Below, piece after piece: positions 1-7,748 of a stretch of 14,908 bases of DNA. Both the position numbers and the translations under genes were made by a program. The notes below the pieces were generated by a model. That model worked only from the letters and a program-made list of their open reading frames with translations, searched no databases and was not told where the DNA came from. The stretch is taken from assembly GCA_963620035.1 (NCBI GenBank), contig CAVEXN010000040.1, positions 1 through 14,908 of the forward strand, read 5' to 3'. Source of the stretch: F23-D06 sp963620035. GTDB taxonomy: Bacteria > Bacteroidota > Bacteroidia > Bacteroidales > WCHB1-69. Every line of letters begins with the position of its first letter. Positions within the stretch are counted from its first letter, which is position 1.

Positions 1-152
1 TGAAAATACCCCTCCGCCTCCCTTTTTCGCCCCTGTACAGGACCCTCCGGCGCCCCGGCAGAACCCCCTTTTCCGGAGCATTTCACAAAATCTTGCAAAA
101 AACGTGAAAGCGACGACCCATGAAACCGTCCCGAAAAAAGGCAAAAAAATGC

Positions 153-160
153 TACTTTTG
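153..160 (+). promoter_or_regulatory. Bacteroidetes -7 promoter element for the MATE gene
   Basis: TACTTTTG matches the Bacteroidetes -7 consensus TAnnTTTG and lies 23 nt before the GTG start, which would give a leader of under 20 nt. I see no convincing TTG -33 element at the expected spacing, so this rests on the -7 box and its position. The first 150 bases otherwise hold no gene that I can support. Confidence 0.55.
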
Positions 161-183
161 CCGCCCTATAAAAAACGACTACA

Positions 184-1545
184 GTGGAAGAATTAGAAAG
201 GACCAGGGAACTTGAAACGCAAAACATCAGCAGCCTGTTGTGGAAATACGCACTTCCGGCCGTCATCAGCCAGATTATCGCATCAATATATAATATTGTA
301 GACAGAATCTTCATCGGGCACGGCGTCGGCGCTCTCGCAATTGCCGGTTTGGCCATCACAATGCCCATCATGAACATCATCCATGCATTCGGCTCCCTTA
401 TCGGAGTGGGCTCTTCTGCGCGCATGTCTATCGTGTTAGGCAAAAAAGATGTGAACTGGGCCGAAAACATCCTCGGCAACAGCATGATCTTCACCATTAT
501 GCTGGGGATTATGTTTGTTACGTGCGGCTATCTCTTTATGGACGACATTCTGACCTGCTTCGGGGCCACCGCCGAAACCATCTCTTACGCCCGCGAATAT
601 ATGCTGATTGTGCTGCCCGGCATGTTCTTCACTACGATGACCTTCAACCTTACCGGTCTGATACGCGCTTCAGGCTACCCTACCAAGTCCATGTACATTA
701 TGATCAGCGGCGCTGTCATCAACATCGTCCTTGACCCCCTCTTCATCTTTGGTTTCCATTGGGGCATTGCGGGCGCCGCCTGGGCCACAACTATCTCTAT
801 GTTCATCACCGCTGTGCTGTCGATCATTCATTTCGTCAGCCCTACCTCGTTCATCCGCTTCAGGGCGCACGGTTGGAGACCGCGTGGCTACATCTTCAAG
901 AATATCACGCTCATTGGCATGAGCCCTTTCCTTATGAACACATGCGCCTCGTTAGTGGTGGCATTGCTCAACCGCCAGCTGCTCCGCTATGGCGGCGACC
1001 TGGCCGTGGGCACCTACGGCATCGTGAATACTTTCGGCAGTTTTCTGGTCATGTTCTTCATCGGCCTCTGCCAAGGCATGCAGCCCATTGCAGGATATAA
1101 CTATGGCGCCGGACATCCCGAACGACTCAAACAGGTGTTTAGGCTGACCATGAAAGTGTGCGTCATCATCGGGCTTGCCGGCAGCATCATATCCTGCCTC
1201 TTCCCCGTCACGATGGTCAAAATCTTCACCACCGACGCCGATCTTCTCCGTATCGGCAGGCCGGCTATGCGCTTTATGATGGTGATGTTCCCGTTGATTG
1301 CCTTCACCATCGTCAACTCCAACTTCTTCCAGTCTATAGACAAGCCGTGGATTGCCATCCTCACCAGCCTTTCGCGCCAACTGCTGTTCCTGTTGCCGTT
1401 AGTCTATACCGTGCCCATGCTTTTCACCAATGCCGGCAACGACGGGCTGACGGGCATCTGGTTCGCCTGCACCATCTCCGACGTGATGGGCGCAGTGCTG
1501 GCCGCAGTACTGCTTTACACCCAACGCAAGATTTTCAGCATTTAG
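184..1545 (+). CDS. MATE-family multidrug/sodium antiporter
   Basis: Inner-membrane exporter of the MATE family (NorM/DinF-like), predicted to expel cationic drugs or metabolites in exchange for Na+ or H+. The 453-residue length is normal for the family. The protein is hydrophobic throughout, with about 12 membrane segments. The N-terminal half has the family pattern ALPAVISQIIASIYNIVDRI followed by a GHGVGALAIAGLAI-type stretch, and the second repeat has the matching GMQPIAGYNYGAG segment. The start is a GTG; no in-frame ATG lies closer to the promoter element at 153-160, and the encoded N-terminus (MEELERTRELETQNISSLL) has the usual short polar lead before the first helix. It stands alone and converges on gapA. 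The family is secure; the substrate cannot be told from sequence. Confidence 0.93.
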   Translation: MEELERTRELETQNISSLLWKYALPAVISQIIASIYNIVDRIFIGHGVGALAIAGLAITMPIMNIIHAFGSLIGVGSSARMSIVLGKKDVNWAENILGNSMIFTIMLGIMFVTCGYLFMDDILTCFGATAETISYAREYMLIVLPGMFFTTMTFNLTGLIRASGYPTKSMYIMISGAVINIVLDPLFIFGFHWGIAGAAWATTISMFITAVLSIIHFVSPTSFIRFRAHGWRPRGYIFKNITLIGMSPFLMNTCASLVVALLNRQLLRYGGDLAVGTYGIVNTFGSFLVMFFIGLCQGMQPIAGYNYGAGHPERLKQVFRLTMKVCVIIGLAGSIISCLFPVTMVKIFTTDADLLRIGRPAMRFMMVMFPLIAFTIVNSNFFQSIDKPWIAILTSLSRQLLFLLPLVYTVPMLFTNAGNDGLTGIWFACTISDVMGAVLAAVLLYTQRKIFSI

Positions 1546-1558
1546 AAAGGTATCATTG

Positions 1559-1579
1559 TTTTATTGCCAGGCAATAAAA
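1559..1579. repeat. Palindrome between MATE gene and gapA
   Basis: TTTTATTGCC-A-GGCAATAAAA is a perfect 10-bp inverted repeat around one central base, 14 nt after the MATE stop codon. As RNA it could fold with an 8-bp stem and a CCAGG loop, so it may help end or stabilise the MATE transcript. It has no downstream T-run on the + strand, so it is not a classical terminator. Confidence 0.5.
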
Positions 1580-1611
1580 AAGCCCGAAATGGCGCAAAGT
1601 CATTCCGGGCT
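1573..1611 (-). terminator. Rho-independent terminator of gapA
   Basis: AGCCCGAAATG (1581-1591) pairs with CATTCCGGGCT (1601-1611) with one G-U pair, giving an 11-bp stem with a 9-nt loop. Read on the minus strand the stem is followed directly by TTTTTTATT, as expected just after the gapA stop codon at 1635. On the + strand it lacks the T-run but could also slow MATE transcription. Confidence 0.85.
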
Positions 1612-1634
1612 GATGAGTGTCTTGTGGTGTCCGA

Positions 1635-2645
1635 CTACAACTTGATAGCTTTGTTCATACTGCAAATCAGGTCGACAACCTTGTTGGAATAACCGATTTC
1701 GTTGTCGTACCAAGACACCAGCTTCACGAAATGCTCGTTCAGCATAATACCGGCGGAAGCGTCGAAGATAGAGGTTCTCTTTTCACCGAGGAAGTCAGAA
1801 GAGACGACAGCCTCTTCGGTGTAGCCGAGAATGCCTTTCAGTTCGTTCTCGGAAGCGTGCTTCACGGCAGCCTTGATTTCATCGTATGTGGCGGCTTTGC
1901 GGATTTTGCAAGTAAGGTCCACGACAGAGACATCGACGGTGGGAACGCGGAAGGACATTCCCGTGAGTTTGCCTTTCAGGTCGGGGATGACACGCCCCAC
2001 AGCCTTGGCGGCACCCGTAGAGGACGGGATGATGTTGCCTAGAATGGAACGGCCGCCGCGCCAGTCTTTCTTGGACGGACCATCGACGGTCTTCTGTGTG
2101 GCTGTAGCGGCATGTACCGTCGTCATAAGACCTTCTTCCAAACCGAAATTGTCATTGATGACCTTTGCCAGCGGTGCCAGACAGTTGGTTGTGCAAGAGG
2201 CGTTAGAAACAATCTGTTGACCGGCATATTCAAGGTTGTTGACACCCATGACGAACATCGGAGTGTCATCCTTTGACGGGGCAGACATCACGACTCTCTT
2301 GGCGCCGGCTTTCAAGTGTGCACTTGCCAGTTCTGCCGTAAGGAAAAGTCCGGTGGACTCTACGACATAATCTGCGCCGGCTTCGTCCCATCTCAAGTTG
2401 GCGGGATCCTTTTCGGCCGTGATACGGATTTTGTTGCCGTTTACAACTAACATACCGTCTGACACTTCCACCGTCCCGTCGAACCTGCCGTGTGCCGTGT
2501 CATAACGCAGCATATAAGCCATGTATTCCACGTCTAAAAGATCGTTGATAGCCACAACCTGAACGTCTTCCCTTTCTGTGGTAGCCCTGAAAACCAATCT
2601 TCCGATTCTTCCGAAACCATTGATTCCGATTTTAATCTTTTCCAT
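1635..2645 (-). CDS. gapA: Glyceraldehyde-3-phosphate dehydrogenase, type I
   Basis: Cytoplasmic glycolytic enzyme that oxidises and phosphorylates glyceraldehyde-3-phosphate to 1,3-bisphosphoglycerate. The 336 residues match the usual length. The N-terminal Rossmann fold has GINGFGRIGR at about 8-17, with an acidic residue (Asp35 in AINDL) that in this family favours NAD over NADP. The active site SNASCTTNCLAPL places the catalytic Cys at 151, and the partner His is in TTVHAATATQ near 178. The C-terminal SWYDNEIGYSNKVVDL motif is present. The gene is monocistronic, with a strong promoter at 2699-2730 and a terminator at 1573-1611. Nothing in it looks damaged. Confidence 0.98.
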   Translation of the reverse strand: MEKIKIGINGFGRIGRLVFRATTEREDVQVVAINDLLDVEYMAYMLRYDTAHGRFDGTVEVSDGMLVVNGNKIRITAEKDPANLRWDEAGADYVVESTGLFLTAELASAHLKAGAKRVVMSAPSKDDTPMFVMGVNNLEYAGQQIVSNASCTTNCLAPLAKVINDNFGLEEGLMTTVHAATATQKTVDGPSKKDWRGGRSILGNIIPSSTGAAKAVGRVIPDLKGKLTGMSFRVPTVDVSVVDLTCKIRKAATYDEIKAAVKHASENELKGILGYTEEAVVSSDFLGEKRTSIFDASAGIMLNEHFVKLVSWYDNEIGYSNKVVDLICSMNKAIKL

Positions 2646-2698
2646 AAGTAACGAATTTATAAGTTATTATAATGATAGTTTCCCTTTTCAAATGAGCG

Positions 2699-2730
2699 CA
2701 AAAATACAAAAATTATGGGTCATCAGCAAA
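2699..2730 (-). promoter_or_regulatory. gapA promoter with -7 and -33 elements
   Basis: On the minus strand TTTG (2727-2730) is followed by a 20-nt spacer and then TATTTTTG (2699-2706). This is a full match to the Bacteroidetes sigma-factor promoter (TTG, 19-21 nt, TAnnTTTG). The predicted leader to the ATG at 2645 is about 45-50 nt. Confidence 0.85.
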
Positions 2731-2793
2731 TATCCGTGTTTGACGTGATTTGATTTTTCAGCCACTGACAGTATATTCCGAGGAGAAAGGGAG

Positions 2794-3170
2794 TACCTTT
2801 GCTGCCATAGGAAAAGACACTACAAAAGCAAAACTCTACGAGCACTATCTCAGTTACTTTCTCCTGAAGGCATGTTGGAATTCTTCAAATCGGTGAGGAT
2901 GGGGACCGAGTCCGTCACGTCCAAAGAGAGCCGAAAGGACAAGGCATACACAGGCATACTACACATCCGCCTTGATGAGCGAGACCATCGCAAGGTAGTG
3001 ACAGCCGGCCTTTCCGAAACGATGCATACTTCGTGCATACGGAACGGCTGAAATCCAGAATGAAACTGCTGTTCGAACTTTATCCAAAGATCAAAGCCTT
3101 CCGTGCTCTTCTGAGAGGAGTGTCTGACTTGTCATTCTGCATGTTCAGACTATGCACAATCTTTGGGTGA
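2794..3170 (+). pseudogene. Degraded ISAon1-like insertion-sequence relic
   Basis: This fills the 610-bp gap between gapA and metG. A -7 box TACCTTTG (2794-2801) opens it. One frame from 2807 reads a segment containing KLYEHYLSYFL; the reading continues one frame over at 2863 as PEGMLEFFKSV, then KDKAYTGILHIRLDERD, and stops at 3049-3051. This resembles the N-terminal piece of ISAon1-type transposases, which carry a PEG(I/M)L-(D/E)-(Y/F)F start and an (I/L)xLDE(R/L) strand. A third frame from 3021 reads TERLKSRMKLLFELYPKIKAF up to a TGA at 3168-3170, which resembles the C-terminal end of such transposases. The catalytic middle is missing and frames change at least twice, so it cannot be functional. 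The family assignment comes from memory of these motifs; the brokenness is seen directly. Confidence 0.6.
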
Positions 3171-3217
3171 CTTCCCACGGGACTTTGAAAGTAATCCGTT
3201 TCTCCGCTTATTTTTCG

Positions 3218-3225
3218 TATTTTTG
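3218..3225 (+). promoter_or_regulatory. Bacteroidetes -7 promoter element for metG
   Basis: TATTTTTG matches TAnnTTTG exactly and sits 30 nt before the metG ATG. It lies inside the in-frame extension that runs back to a TTG at 3163, so it argues that the extension is not translated. No good -33 element is seen at 19-21 nt. Confidence 0.7.
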
Positions 3226-3255
3226 CCGCCATTATTTTTAGTTTTCAGACAGATT

Positions 3256-5304
3256 ATGAAAGACATAGCCCGTTACACGATTACTTCAGCATTACCCTAC
3301 GCCAACGGTCCCATTCACATCGGCCACCTCGCCGGTGTCTATATCCCCGCCGACATCTACGCCCGCTACCTCCGCAACAACGGCAAGCAGGTGCTTTTCA
3401 TCGGCGGTTCCGACGAGCATGGAGTGCCCATCACCATCAAGGCTCGCAAGGAGGGTGTCAACCCACAAGATATTGTGGACCGGTACCATAGTATCATCAA
3501 GAAGTCTTTTGAGGACTTGGGCATCTCGTTCGACATCTACTCCCGCACTACCAGCCCGGTACACCACGCCACTGCGTCCGACTTTTTCAAAAAGCTGTAC
3601 GGGAGCGGCAAACTGATAGAGAAGGTCTCTCAGCAATACTACGACGAGGAGGCAAAGCAATTTCTGGCAGACCGTTACATCACGGGAATCTGTCCGCACT
3701 GCAAAAGCGAGCACGCCTACGGCGACCAGTGCGAAGCCTGCGGCACGTCGCTCAACGCCACCGACCTCATCAACCCCAAGTCGGCCTTGAGCGGCAGCAC
3801 ACCCGTATTGAGAGAGACCCGGCACTGGTACCTGCCCCTCGACCAGTATGACCCATGGCTGCGCGAGTGGATACTGAAAGGCCACAAAGACGACTGGCGC
3901 CCCACCGTTTACGGACAGTGCAAGTCGTGGATAGACCAGGGGCTGCAGCCGCGCGCCGTCACCCGCGATTTGGATTGGGGCGTTAAAGTGCCCCTGCCCG
4001 AAGCGGACGGCAAGGTGCTTTACGTCTGGTTTGACGCCCCTATCGGCTACATCTCCGCCACCAAGGAGTGGGCCGACGCTCACAACGGCAACTGGGAGGA
4101 GTGGTGGAAAGACCAGGACACCAAACTGGTACACTTCATCGGCAAAGACAACATCGTGTTCCACTGCATCATCTTCCCCTGCATGCTCAAAGCCGACGGC
4201 TCTTACATACTGCCTGACAATGTGCCCGCCAACGAGTTCCTTAACCTCGAGGGCGACAAAATCTCCACCTCGCGCAATTGGGCAGTGTGGGCACACGAGT
4301 ATGTGGAAGAGTTCCCCGGCAAGCAAGACGTGCTGCGCTACACCCTGACCGCCATCGCACCCGAGACAAAAGACGCCGACTTCACCTGGGCCGACTTTCA
4401 GGCGCGCAACAACAACGAACTGCTCGCCATCTTCGGCAACTTCGCGAACCGCACGGTGGTGCTGACCCACAAATACTACGGCGGCATAGTGCCCGAAAAA
4501 GGCTCCTATTCAGAATACGAGAACGAGATTGTGGATAAAATCAGCCGGTTTCCGCAACTCATCGGCAACTCTATCGAGCATTACAAGTTCCGCGAGGCCC
4601 AGCAGGAACTGATGAGCCTGGCCCGAATCGGCAACAAGTACCTCACCGACATGGAGCCGTGGAAAAAGCAGAAAGAGAACCCCGGGCAGGTGAAGACCAT
4701 CCTGCACCTCTCTTTGCAGATCTGCGCTTCGCTGTCGGTGCTGTGCGAGCCTTTTTTGCCGTTCACCGCAAAAAAACTGCAGCACATCCTGAACATCGGC
4801 ACCAAATGCTGGCAAGACGGCGGCCGTGCCGACCTGCTCGCTGCCGGCAGTAAACTGAACCCCGCCGAATATCTCTTCGAGAAGATTGACGACGATACGG
4901 TTGCCCGTCAGGTCAAGAAGCTGGAGGATACCAAGAAAGCCAACATCATAGCCACCGCCCAGGCCGCAGCCGCCAAGGAGACCGTCACCTTTGAAGAGTT
5001 CCAGAAAATGGACCTCCGCGTGGTCACCGTGCTGGCAGCCGAAAAGGTGACCAAGACCAAAAAACTGCTCAAACTGAAAGTGAACACAGGCATCGACGTC
5101 CGCGAGATTGTCTCCGGCATAGCCGAGTATTACGAACCGGAAGCACTGGTAGGCAAGCAGGTGCTGATGCTGGTGAACCTTGCACCCAAGAACATCAAGG
5201 GGGTGGAATCGCACGGCATGATACTGATGGCAGAGAACGCCGATGGTGCGCTGTCGCTCATGACACCCCAGAAATCCGTCAAGGAGGGCAGCACTGTAAA
5301 ATAG
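3256..5304 (+). CDS. metG: Methionyl-tRNA synthetase with C-terminal tRNA-binding domain
   Basis: Charges tRNA-Met with methionine in the cytoplasm; essential for translation. The 682 residues fit the long, dimeric MetG type. The class I HIGH signature is HIGHLAG (about 21-27). The zinc knuckle has Cys146, Cys149, Cys159 and Cys162 (CPHC...CEAC). The KMSKS-equivalent loop reads KISTS (335-339). The anticodon-binding helical domain follows, and an EMAPII/Trbp111-type tRNA-binding OB domain begins near residue 579 (FEEFQKMDLRVVTV). I place the start at ATG 3256 because MKDIARYTITSALPYANGP is the family N-terminus and the promoter lies at 3218; the open frame extends back to a TTG at 3163 through unrelated sequence. 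The truncated Dam gene follows after only 18 nt. Confidence 0.97.
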   Translation: MKDIARYTITSALPYANGPIHIGHLAGVYIPADIYARYLRNNGKQVLFIGGSDEHGVPITIKARKEGVNPQDIVDRYHSIIKKSFEDLGISFDIYSRTTSPVHHATASDFFKKLYGSGKLIEKVSQQYYDEEAKQFLADRYITGICPHCKSEHAYGDQCEACGTSLNATDLINPKSALSGSTPVLRETRHWYLPLDQYDPWLREWILKGHKDDWRPTVYGQCKSWIDQGLQPRAVTRDLDWGVKVPLPEADGKVLYVWFDAPIGYISATKEWADAHNGNWEEWWKDQDTKLVHFIGKDNIVFHCIIFPCMLKADGSYILPDNVPANEFLNLEGDKISTSRNWAVWAHEYVEEFPGKQDVLRYTLTAIAPETKDADFTWADFQARNNNELLAIFGNFANRTVVLTHKYYGGIVPEKGSYSEYENEIVDKISRFPQLIGNSIEHYKFREAQQELMSLARIGNKYLTDMEPWKKQKENPGQVKTILHLSLQICASLSVLCEPFLPFTAKKLQHILNIGTKCWQDGGRADLLAAGSKLNPAEYLFEKIDDDTVARQVKKLEDTKKANIIATAQAAAAKETVTFEEFQKMDLRVVTVLAAEKVTKTKKLLKLKVNTGIDVREIVSGIAEYYEPEALVGKQVLMLVNLAPKNIKGVESHGMILMAENADGALSLMTPQKSVKEGSTVK

Positions 5305-5322
5305 CCGCCTCAAGCAACCATA

Positions 5323-5685
5323 ATGAAAGCAAAACCATTCATCAAGTGGGTTGGCGGAAAGGGCCAGCTCTTGGAACAACTGGAAGCATTGCTGCCAGCT
5401 GACTTTGATAATTGGGACAATGCTACTTACATTGAGCCTTTTGTTGGCGGTGGAGCCATGCTCTTCTACATGCTGCAAAAGCATCCTAACATCAAGCGTG
5501 CTGTCATCAATGACATAAACCATGACCTCATCGTTTACTATCAAACGGTGAGAGACAATGCCGAGCAACTGACACCGTCTTTGCGTGACATTGAGGGACG
5601 GTATCATGCACTGCCCGATATGGATGCAAAGCGGGAAATGTGTGTCCTGCTAAAGAAATGCTGTACTAAAAACTCTGTGAGATGA
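5323..5685 (+). pseudogene. Truncated Dam/DpnM-like adenine methyltransferase
   Basis: N-terminal part of an alpha-class N6-adenine DNA methyltransferase (Dam/DpnM/EcoRV type). KWVGGKGQLL (about 8-17) is the family N-terminus, and the SAM-binding motif is FVGGGAMLFYML (about 40-51), followed by NDINHDLI. These enzymes are normally about 260-290 residues; this frame ends after 120, inside the region that follows LTPSLRDIEGRY, with a tail (CVLLKKCCTKNSVR) unlike the family. The catalytic DPPY motif and target-recognition region are absent, so methylation activity is not expected. It starts 18 nt after metG, so readthrough from metG is likely. Its TGA (5683-5685) overlaps the ATG of the next gene in an ATGA. 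GC content drops here compared with metG. Confidence 0.85.
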
Positions 5686-6482
5686 CAAAAATAAAAGTCG
5701 AAAATACAGAAATCTCAATAGTAAATGTGCAAAACGAGGATTATATCTCCTTGACTGATATGGCACATAGCCAAATGCAGGAGCATATTATTATCTGATG
5801 GATGAGCCTCAAAAGCACAATAGAATATCTTGGAGAATGGGAGATGCTGTATAATCCGAATTTTAATTGTACCGAATTCGGTACAATTAGAAATGCCGCA
5901 GGTAGCAACAACTTCGTGCTCTCAGTGAAGGTGTGGATTCAAAGAACTGGTGCTGTTGGAATTATGGCAAAAGCGGGCAGATACGGAGGTACGTATGCGC
6001 ATCGTGACATAGCCTATCATTTCGGGATGTGGATTAGTCCTCGTTTTCAACTTTTGTTGGTAAAGGAATACCAACACCTCAAAGCAGAAGAACAGAAGCA
6101 ATTGTCCTGGTCTGCCAAACGTGAACTTTCCAAGATAAACTATCGCATCCACACGGATGCAATCAAGTCAAACCTCATCCCGGCAGAAGTGACCCGTGAG
6201 CAGGCTGCCATGAAATATGCCGATGAAGCGGATGTTCTCAATATGGCGATGTTCGGCATGACAGCAAAGCAATGGCGCGAGCAGAATCCCGACAGTAAAG
6301 GCAACATCCGTGACTATGCCAGCGTAAATGAACTCATCTGCCTCTCAAACATGGAGAATCTCAACGCGGTATTCATCAACGATGGGATGGCACAGCCGGA
6401 ACGGCTCATAAAGCTTAATCAGATTGCCATCCATCAAATGAAGATACTTGAAGGTACTGGAGGCAGAAATTTGTTGAAATAA
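5682..6482 (+). pseudogene. KilA-N domain protein interrupted by in-frame TGA
   Basis: The frame opens at ATG 5682 (MTKIKVENTEISIVNVQNED then YISLTDMA), meets TGA at 5796-5798 after 38 codons, and continues in the same frame from TGG ATG to the TAA at 6480-6482. Joined, the product is about 266 residues. The KilA-N domain, a DNA-binding fold found in phage and bacterial proteins, covers roughly residues 1-110: YISLTDMA, WMSLKSTIEYLGEWE, WIQRTGAVGIMAKAGRYGG, and AHRDIAYHFGMWISPRFQLLL. The TGA falls where the family has the residue before W-M, and CGA to TGA is a single transition, so I read this as a nonsense mutation. Reinitiation at ATG 5802 would give 226 residues lacking the first strands of the domain. 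KilA-N genes often sit in accessory or restriction loci; the exact job here is unknown. Confidence 0.85.
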
Positions 6483-6484
6483 GA

Positions 6485-7221
6485 ATGGCTATGGAACAAA
6501 AGAAATATACTCAGACTCGACAGGTGATAGACACTCTCCGCAAAACAGGAGGGTACGCCACTCTTGGCAATCTGTATCTTCTTGTCGATACGAGTTCGTG
6601 GGCAACAAAGACCCCAAACGAGTCTATCAGAAGAATCGTGCAGCAATCCGACGAAATCTTCAAATACAACCGGGACTTTGGGCATTGGAAGATTATCGAG
6701 AAGAGGTGATGCGTAAATTCGACATCCAACCCCAAGAAGCGCAAAGCGTCGAGCTGTTTACACATGGATATTATCAAGGCCTTATTGTGGAGATTGGCAA
6801 CATGAAGCAATATACGACTTACGTTCCAGCCCAAGACCAAAATCGCAAGTTTCTGGAAAAGCCTTTAAAGGACGTTTGCTCAATCATCCGCATTCCAGAA
6901 TTTTCATACGAGAAATTGACGGATAGAGCAGGAACCGTGGATGTCATCTGGTTCAATGAACGTAATATGCCGAATAGTTTCTTTGAGGTAGAACATTCCA
7001 CAGACATACAGAACTCTGTGACGAAATTTTGCGACTTGCAAGATTTCCATAGCCGTTTTTTGATTGTAGCCCCACAAAATCGCAAAGAACAATTTGACAA
7101 AGTGATGAGCAGAACAGTTTTCAAGGATATAAAAAAACGAGTTGCTTTCCATAGTTATGAGAGTATCTACAAACAATATGAACTAATGTGTATAGTAAGA
7201 GCAAGTGAAGGGTTTATCTAA
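6485..7221 (+). pseudogene. Winged-helix plus nuclease-like protein, split by -1 frameshift
   Basis: Two overlapping frames make one gene. Frame one, from ATG 6485, encodes a winged-helix domain (QTRQVIDTLRKTGGYATLG, TKTPNESIRRIVQQSDEIF) and then leaves the family at 6665, ending with TGA at 6707-6709. The other frame, entered at 6664, continues correctly as IQPGLWALEDYREEV, the expected wing ending of such domains. One missing A in the AAA run 6662-6664 explains the break. The repaired protein is 245 residues. Its second half has a PD-(D/E)XK-like pattern, an Asp in GTVDVIWF followed 15 residues later by FEVEH, an ExE arrangement as in BamHI-type enzymes. The second frame also has its own ATG at 6709 (TGATG overlap), which would give 170 residues with the nuclease part alone. 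A restriction endonuclease is my best guess from the neighbours; no named family is recognised. Confidence 0.7.
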
Positions 7222-7287
7222 CAACAAACTCTGTTATGTGGATAAAATCAAAAGAATTTATGAACAAATTTTTTTAAATATATAAAT

Positions 7288-7621
7288 ATGTCAGAATACC
7301 TTTTTTACACTACAGAAGGTTTTACGCAAGACCCAAATGGAAACGATGTGGAGAATTGTCAAGTTCTTGGTAGAGCCTTTGGAAGAAATGAAGACGAAGC
7401 AAGATGCAATCTTCTAAAAGAAAATCTTTGGATAGAAAAAGCTGGATTTGATACGGCATCCCTTATAGTAAAGCAACTATTAACAGAAGAACAAAAGGGC
7501 AGATATTAAAGCCGTTGTTGATTGCCTTTGGGAAGACGAGAATAGGCATCTCCGAGAATCGCATTATTCTAAGGGACATATCTTTAGTATATTAAAACGC
7601 TTGAAGAATTCATGTGAATGA
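7288..7621 (+). pseudogene. Small acidic conserved-type protein, split by +1 frameshift
   Basis: The frame from ATG 7288 (MSEYLFYTTEGFTQDPNGND) stops at TAA 7507-7509 after 73 residues. The +1 frame then continues without a break as ADIKAVVDCLWEDENRHLRE and HYSKGHIFSILKRLKN to a TGA at 7619-7621. Removing one base from the AAAAGGG run at 7493-7499 restores EEQ-R-ADIK and a protein of about 110 residues. The repaired sequence is acidic in its first part, with no membrane segment or signal peptide, and ends in a basic helix. I recognise the overall pattern as that of a small Bacteroidales hypothetical protein found in accessory DNA; its function is unknown to me. The AT-rich 66 nt before it contains no promoter I can support. 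Confidence 0.65.
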
Positions 7622-7745
7622 AAAATTCACTAATGATTTCAAGTTTGACATGATATTTGCTGACCCTCCATATTTCCTTTCGGGCGGAGGCATATCCATG
7701 CAAAGTGGTAAGGTGGTGTGCGTGGACAAGGGAGAATCGGATTCG
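7614..7745 (+). pseudogene. Fragment of DpnA/HinfI-type adenine methyltransferase
   Basis: A GTG-started frame reads FKFDMIFADPPYFLSGGGIS and then QSGKVVCVDKGE. DPPYFLS followed by a glycine-rich turn and a SGK(V/M)V-x-V-x-KG stretch is the catalytic motif IV region of the beta-class adenine methyltransferases (DpnA, HinfI type). The residues that normally precede DPPY are nearly all missing, and the SAM-binding and target domains that should follow (about 200 residues) are absent. Similarity stops around 7737-7745, although the frame stays open. The motif differs from the Dam type upstream at 5323, so this is a second, different methyltransferase and not the lost half of the first. Confidence 0.75.
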
Positions 7746-7748
7746 ACT

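Noticed and set aside
81..109. TTTCAC...GTGAAA inverted repeat upstream of the MATE gene
   Set aside because: Six-bp AT-rich arms with a 17-nt loop are expected by chance; it is too weak to call an operator or terminator.
3163..3255. N-terminal extension of metG from a TTG codon
   Set aside because: The extension contains the -7 promoter box and does not resemble MetG; ATG 3256 gives the family N-terminus.
3292..4470. Long minus-strand open frame (392 codons) opposite metG
   Set aside because: It is the complement of a GC-rich, strongly conserved metG; the product has no recognisable motif and a low-complexity Val/Gly/Ala-rich make-up typical of antisense frames.
4510..5607. Minus-strand open frame (365 codons) across the metG end and the Dam fragment
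   Set aside because: It runs antisense to two recognised coding regions and shows no family signature.
5796..5798. TGA in the KilA-N gene read as selenocysteine or as Trp recoding
   Set aside because: No selenocysteine insertion hairpin is evident just downstream, and other genes here use TGA as a stop (recG). A nonsense mutation is simpler.
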